Positions 30,825 to 30,877 of a stretch of 30,877 nucleotides of DNA are shown one piece after another; position 1 is the stretch's first letter; every line of letters begins with the position of its first letter. The translations under genes and the position numbers were made by a program. The stretch is from positions 1 to 30,877 of the forward strand of contig DKGG01000009.1 of the NCBI GenBank assembly GCA_002453155.1. Reading direction: 5' to 3'. The notes below the pieces were generated by a model that had not been told where the DNA came from, searched no databases, and saw nothing but the letters and a program-made list of their open reading frames with translations. This stretch comes from Bdellovibrionaceae bacterium UBA6776. GTDB lineage: Bacteria; Bdellovibrionota; Bdellovibrionia; Bdellovibrionales; UBA1609.

Positions 30825-30877
30825 GTACCTGCTTCTTTTTCCGATATGCACCGCATATCGGAAAAGGAAGCAGGTAC
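30825..30877. terminator. Long hairpin at window end, likely terminator
   Basis: A 25-nt arm (30825-30849) pairs with 30853-30877 around ACC with a single T/C difference (G-U or A-C in RNA, depending on strand). The left side is preceded by an A-run, so a minus-strand transcript would end in T after it. The sequence past 30877 is not visible. It starts 29 nt after the YceI stop. It could be a bidirectional terminator or one copy of a dispersed palindromic repeat. Confidence 0.6.

Overview
The window looks like chromosome from a Gram-negative bacterium of the Bdellovibrionota (Bdellovibrio-like) or a neighbouring former deltaproteobacterial lineage. This rests on moderate GC, tightly overlapping operons with many ATGA junctions, an HNH protein of a type common in those genomes, a Tol system, a motA/motB/SwrD flagellar cluster and several secreted proteins. 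The lineage is an inference from gene content; no rRNA is present.

Layout. 1-1.5 kb: an HNH-endonuclease-type gene, then a 430-bp non-coding element with 47-bp inverted ends and a 137-bp tandem repeat. 1.5-7.15 kb (minus): a complete iron-sulfur assembly operon, Rrf2 regulator-sufB-sufC-sufD-sufS-nfu, every junction overlapping or nearly so. It faces a plus-strand cluster (7.28-13.85 kb) of an unknown membrane-anchored protein, tolQ, tolR, a TolA/TonB-like protein, tolB and a GlnE-type adenylyltransferase. The two -35 boxes of the divergent promoters form a 23-bp dyad. 13.8-15.5 kb (minus): swrD-like, motA, motB, with motB overlapping glnE tail to tail. 15.6-18.6 kb: an NAD-dependent epimerase/dehydratase coupled to a GT51 peptidoglycan glycosyltransferase, then a convergent tRNA-dihydrouridine synthase. 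18.6-20.15 kb: an HPF/RaiA-like small protein, a bidirectional terminator, tRNA-Ser(GCU), tRNA-Arg(ACG), an unknown anchored protein and tRNA-Asn(GUU).

From 20.15 to 27.7 kb the content becomes accessory and looser: a double-GNAT acetyltransferase, a single GNAT gene behind a probable translational attenuator (promoter, 14-codon leader peptide, competing hairpins), the 5' stub of a third acetyltransferase, a DUF2975/XRE regulator pair with a repeat-rich upstream region, and a tolC-macA-macB-like efflux operon. 27.8-30.9 kb holds secreted or periplasmic proteins: a putative HExxH metalloprotease, a coiled-coil protein and a YceI protein. The window ends in a 25-bp-stem hairpin.

How the genes fit together: suf builds and delivers Fe-S clusters and is probably controlled by its own Cys3 Rrf2 sensor. 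The tol genes couple proton flow to the outer membrane, the mot genes drive the flagellum, and the accessory block looks like acetylation plus efflux (small-molecule tolerance). The most unusual signals are the 21.5-21.7 kb leader and the 0.93-1.36 kb repeat element.
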